64,000 nt of DNA from Climacium dendroides (taxonomy: Eukaryota; Streptophyta; Bryopsida; Hypnales; Climaciaceae): positions 29,530,001-29,594,000 of the forward strand of contig OX467086.1 of the NCBI GenBank assembly GCA_950106755.1, read 5' to 3'. A model generated the notes under the pieces. The model was not told the DNA's origin. It saw only the letters and a list, made by a program, of their open reading frames with translations, and did not search any database. Positions 60,248 through 64,000 of the stretch are shown piece after piece. The number at the start of each line of letters is the position of its first letter. Position 1 is the first letter of the stretch. The position numbers and the translations under genes were made by a program.

Positions 60248-60502
60248 GAGCATCCCCACCAGTGAGTTCCGTATCCTTAAAGCTTTAGGGAGAGGACCTC
60301 ATAAGCAGATAGAGATACATAAATTTCACCACACCAACCTTTATCCAAAACCTGTATCTCTAAAATATACAGATTTCTGTAAAACTCTTCTCCAGTTCTG
60401 TATCCAGAGGCTCATATGGAGAACTCGCGAGGTCTCATCCCTATTTGATGTCCCAAGCTCAGTAAACAGATAGAAAAAACGGAAGAGCTGGTGGGGATGC
60501 TC
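60248..60502. mobile_element. PIF/Harbinger-like MITE (255 bp, TAA duplication)
   Basis: TAA lies at 60245-60247 and 60503-60505. The ends form a perfect 15-bp inverted repeat, GAGCATCCCCACCAG. Best-preserved of the three related MITEs here, hence probably the youngest. Confidence 0.85.
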
Positions 60503-60515
60503 TAACTGCCCCTAC

Positions 60516-60660
60516 TGTATTCCTTGCAGAGAGCCACTGTACTCCTTCGGAGTGCCATTGTAATTCTTCTGTATTTCTTTTGAGAGCCATTGCACTCCTT
60601 CAGAGAGCCACTGTATTTCTTCGCAGAGCCACTCACTGTAAATCCTTTTGAGAACATTTT
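60516..60660. repeat. ~24-bp minisatellite, right part
   Basis: Units such as AGAGAGCCACTGTACTCCTT and GAGAGCCATTGCACTCCTTC match the array at 59641-59792. The ~720 bp between the two parts contains unrelated sequence including the MITE 60248-60502. Confidence 0.75.
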
Positions 60661-61049
60661 TATTTTGTTGCGATGCCGCTATAACCCACGGTATATTCGA
60701 CTGTTTTGTTTTCGACACAAGACAAGTAAAGAAACCTTTACTGCAACTGAAGAATGATATAATATTTTGGCTGGTGTTCATTTGCACTCCTAACATGCCG
60801 CGTACTGCACTGCACTGCTCTCCATCATCAATACTAGAATGCATTTTGTAACCGCCGCACACTGAACCGACGTTGACTCCTGGAGTGGGTTGCTATTTCC
60901 GGCACCGATAACTGGGCGCACACACGGCACTGCACAGCGAGATTCGAACGGTCCCCACTTCGGGGAAGGAAGAAGGGAAGCATGAAGCTCAAGGTCACCG
61001 GGGAAGGGAGATTCCCTCGGAGGAAGGAGTCTCTCTCTCTCCGTGTCAT

Positions 61050-61250
61050 AAGCTATTGTACGCTGTCCTCGCCAAAAGAGTCACGCGTACCTTCGTTCCA
61101 ATACCAACGCCCCCATTTCCAAAAGCAATCTTTCTCTCTCAAGTGCTCTCTAGGAAAAATTCTTGCATCATTGCACTCTTACCGAGCCCCCCATCATGTA
61201 TATCAAATTTTTATTTCAAAATAATCGAAATTCTAAATTGATTGAACATT
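61050..61250 (+). repeat. GC-richer copy of a repeat duplicated in inverted orientation
   Basis: The stretch ending AATTCTTGCATCATTGCACT...ATATCAAATTT is matched on the minus strand at about 62285-62470. The two differ mostly by C-to-T and G-to-A changes. The frame at 60982-61224 (starting MKLKVTGEGRFPRRKESLS) crosses it but shows no known domain. Confidence 0.6.
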
Positions 61251-61264
61251 TTTTTAAATAGTAA

Positions 61265-61815
61265 CCCCCAAAGGACCAAGGTACATTTCAAACCAAAAAA
61301 TTGAGACAGCTGTCATTTTTAAGGAAATGAGGGAAAAAAGGAAGGATTTTTTTTTCCTGGTCAAAAATTCAGACTAATATAGGAATTTGTGGAAAAAATT
61401 CAGAAACTTTGACTACATGGATTGAAAGAATAGTGTATAGTGTTTGAAGTTAGAGAGAAAGTTTTTCTTTTCCAACCTCGTTCAATGGAGCCAATTGATT
61501 TGAATTCAGCCTAGAGTGAAATTTTTAAACTACACATGAATTTTTTTCCACATTTGCATCTTGTATCATGTAAGTCAAAATTTAAAAGTAGAGAAGGACT
61601 TTTGCTTATGTTGTCTAAAGGTATCCAAGCTATCCCAAAAGTTTAAGGTAGCATAATTTTTGTTCTAAGCACCTCATTGGAAAAAATTATGTTTCCACTA
61701 AAGAGATACATGTTTATACTTTGTTTCAATTTTGCTAACATCCAACCCAAATTAATTGTGTGTAACTACCTGAAATCTCTTGCATATGTTGAACGATCAC
61801 TTGGTCATTTAGAGG
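61265..61815. mobile_element. TTAA-family element (551 bp)
   Basis: The left end CCCCCAAAGGACCAAGG is preceded by GTAA. The right end is the complement of CCTCTAAATGACCAAGTG and is followed by TTAA (61816-61819). It has family-typical internal blocks (ACATGGATTGAAAGAATA). Probably an internally deleted member. Confidence 0.65.
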
Positions 61816-61820
61816 TTAAA

Positions 61821-61850
61821 TTCCATGATATTCCATGATATTCCATGATA
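61821..61850. repeat. Three perfect copies of TTCCATGATA
   Basis: A 10-bp tandem repeat starts directly after the TTAA of the preceding element. Confidence 0.9.
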
Positions 61851-62284
61851 ATTGATTGAAAGTTGTCAATGGTGAATTTTCAAAATTCAATTGCACATGC
61901 ATGTTTGAATTGTTGATAAGTGCATCTTTCCTTTTAGAAAAAATTGCAATCTTGTCCAATGGGGCAAGTTTTATAATTTGAATTGTAGAAAGACCATTTG
62001 CCAAAGTTTTATGTGTCCAAATTTTGTAAAACAAATGTATATGTATTGTAACTATATTTTAATATTGACCTTCATACTAAAACCAATAATACACCTCTCA
62101 AGTAAAATGGTATGATTAATTTATCCAAATATAGTTACAACATATAGACATCTACTTTAGAATGATAGATGAGCCTACAGACAATCCAAATATGTGCGTG
62201 CAATTGAATTTTGAAAATTTATCAGTGAGATTTCTTGATCAATTATCAGACAATATTATAAAATTTAATGTAAGAAATTAATCA

Positions 62285-62470
62285 AAAATAGAATTTTGGT
62301 TTTTTGAAGTTGAAATTTGATATGTATGATCAAGACTATATAAGAATGCAATGATGCAAGAATTGCAAAAGATTGTGTTTGAAATTGGGCAATTTTTGTG
62401 AGACACAAAAGGATGTGTGAATCTTTTTGTCCAAGCATTGTACAATACAATACTAATATTTCTAATGCAC
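62285..62470 (-). repeat. AT-decayed inverted copy of 61050-61250
   Basis: On the minus strand it shares TTCTTGCATCATTGCATTCT and ATATCAAATTTCAACTTCAA blocks with the copy at 61050-61250, with CpG and other C/G positions changed to T/A. Confidence 0.6.
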
Positions 62471-64000
62471 ACTTTTGTGTAAATAATGTTGTTTGGTTAA
62501 GTCTATGTGAATATACCATAAATAATTTTTGTAAGCCCTTGAAGTTGTTGTGTAGGTAGTTATAGTCAAACTTCTTTATATATATTATAAGTAAAGAATA
62601 GAGGATTTTTTTAACACATACAACATTATAACATGTATATTTAACTTATCAACTTTAGGGCTATTAACAACAATATGTATTTTAATTGATCAACTTGGGA
62701 ACTATTCTAATACATAGTGAGGTTTATTTACAAAGGATGTTATGAAGAATAGGTCGTATTTAACATCTATTATTTTTCTTTGAAGATCTAAAAGGGAGGC
62801 AAAATTCTATGACATATACGAGATTTTAATTAATGCTTATTGAGGTAACAAATATAGAGGTTTGAGCGTAGATGTATATGAATTTTGACTAAGTCACAAT
62901 TACTGCATTGGATCATTGTATTTGTATGAAAGATATATTAGCCACCAAGCTCCCCATATTTAAGCCCCATATAAAATCTATGAAAAATAATAAAAGAACA
63001 TATTCAAAAGCAATAGCATTTGAAAAAATGTTGCTTTTAAGTGTTATTACCTCATAAGCTTTTGTCAATGCAAAGTTTCCTAAACTTTAACCAAGAGCCT
63101 AAAAACACTATGAATAGGTGTAATAAGTTTAAATTCATTATTTTGAATAGGACCCATATTGAATTGTGTTTTTTTATTAGCTCAAACTTCATATCCTTTC
63201 ATTATTATGCAAAAAAGAAGAACACAACAAAAGCTATAGAACTAATATAAGTCCCAAGGAAGTATAGGAAGATTGGATGAAAGTGAAAGGGCCAATTCCC
63301 ACAAGATAAGTGAATGCCATTAGAACAAAAGACATTGGCTTGACACCCTAAACTAAAGATAATTTCTCACTAATCTAAACTTTATGTTTGTCTCTAGGCT
63401 TATCAAAAGAACTTAAAAGAAGAAAGACTTTCCTAGCCATATCTGTTTGGATGGGATGCTGCTAAGCTAAGTAACAAATCCAAACATAATGTTGATGTAA
63501 GTTGAATTTTATTACTTCTTATTACAACTTGGTCTTGGCAACTATTGTATATGTCCCCTATTTATATGTAGGTACCATTTTAGCTGAGAAATATTGGATT
63601 AATATATTTTGGATTTTTTTGAAAAGGAATCATTTTTAGTACACTTACCTTATCTCAAGGTAACAATTGTGCTAATAATACTAACTCCAACATTTTTTTA
63701 GAAGTTGGCCCAAATGAAGAGTCTATTTATCCAAGGACCTATAAAATACCTAAGAAACAAATTGAAATGACTATAAGACTACATACTTTTTGTTGTAGGT
63801 ATGGCTTGTAGGAACTATATCTTCACTTATTATGACAATTGTGGTGATGGTTGCAAAGAAATACTTAGACATGAATTTGCAACTATTTGGTATAGGAATT
63901 TTTTTCTCTCTCTAATAGCCTTCTTTACCCCTTTAGGACACTTGAGTTTTATTCTCTTCTCCACTCTTTGTCTTAGACAATCCAATTGAGTCAAATTCCT
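62471..64000. other. AT-rich spacer to the window end
   Basis: No gene, repeat boundary or RNA recognised. Frames at 63041-63250 and 63801-63989 are short and featureless. Confidence 0.4.

Noticed and set aside
63440..63475. GTTTGGAT...ATCCAAAC hairpin as a tRNA or small RNA
   Set aside because: Only an 8-bp stem, with no tRNA arms or promoter boxes.

Overview
The window looks like nuclear DNA of a land plant. Two genes encode plant-type AP2/ERF DNA-binding domains and have normal GT-AG introns. Around them lies very AT-rich intergenic DNA full of small non-autonomous transposons and decayed copies, with no bacterial-style operons. The low gene density, the unusual AP2 subclass and the mix of TTAA-flanked and Tc1-type elements would fit a non-flowering plant (moss, lycophyte or fern grade) better than an angiosperm, but that placement is only an inference.

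The well-supported genes are both on the minus strand and about 29 kb apart. The first (17893-19581) encodes 452 aa and the second (47707-49593) encodes 340 aa. Each has two coding exons. In both, a single intron splits an arginine codon (phase 2) upstream of the AP2 domain, exon 1 starts Met-Pro-Glu, and a small Cys cluster lies near the N-terminus. They are therefore probably old tandem or segmental paralogues. Each has a GC-rich, CpG-containing island upstream (about 19.6-21.4 kb and 49.6-51.5 kb) that probably holds the promoter and 5' UTR. Weaker coding candidates are a 16-codon exon at 44152 that resembles the start of a B12D/MLRQ-like protein and an unidentified open exon at 46675-46907. 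A clearly dead Tc1-like transposase lies at 24.56-25.35 kb.

Most of the rest is mobile-element debris. The dominant family has TTAA target duplications and CCCCTAAAGGACCAAGG-like ends. Several members are about 915-928 bp (1527-2454, 2694-4229 after removing an insert, 28953-29867, 34356-35271, 54310-55225), and others are shorter (3316-3923, 4243-4790, 57923-58667, 61265-61815). One is nested in another, and a third copy preserves the empty site, so the TTAA duplication can be read directly; this signature is that of piggyBac-type elements. Other families are PIF/Harbinger-like MITEs with TTA/TAA duplications (51828-52290, 56321-56715, 60248-60502), a hAT-like insertion with an 8-bp duplication (25838-26404), a MULE/hAT-like insertion carrying a minisatellite (42722-43220), and several short inverted-repeat MITEs and foldback structures.

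Tandem repeats include a 109-bp satellite (15.15-15.96 kb), a G-rich 4-bp/10-bp microsatellite (16451-16630) and a ~24-bp minisatellite split in two (59.6 and 60.5 kb). Long AT-rich stretches (about 8.4-13.1, 38.2-42.6, 52.3-54.3 and 62.5-64.0 kb) show no supportable gene. No tRNA, rRNA or CRISPR array was recognised.
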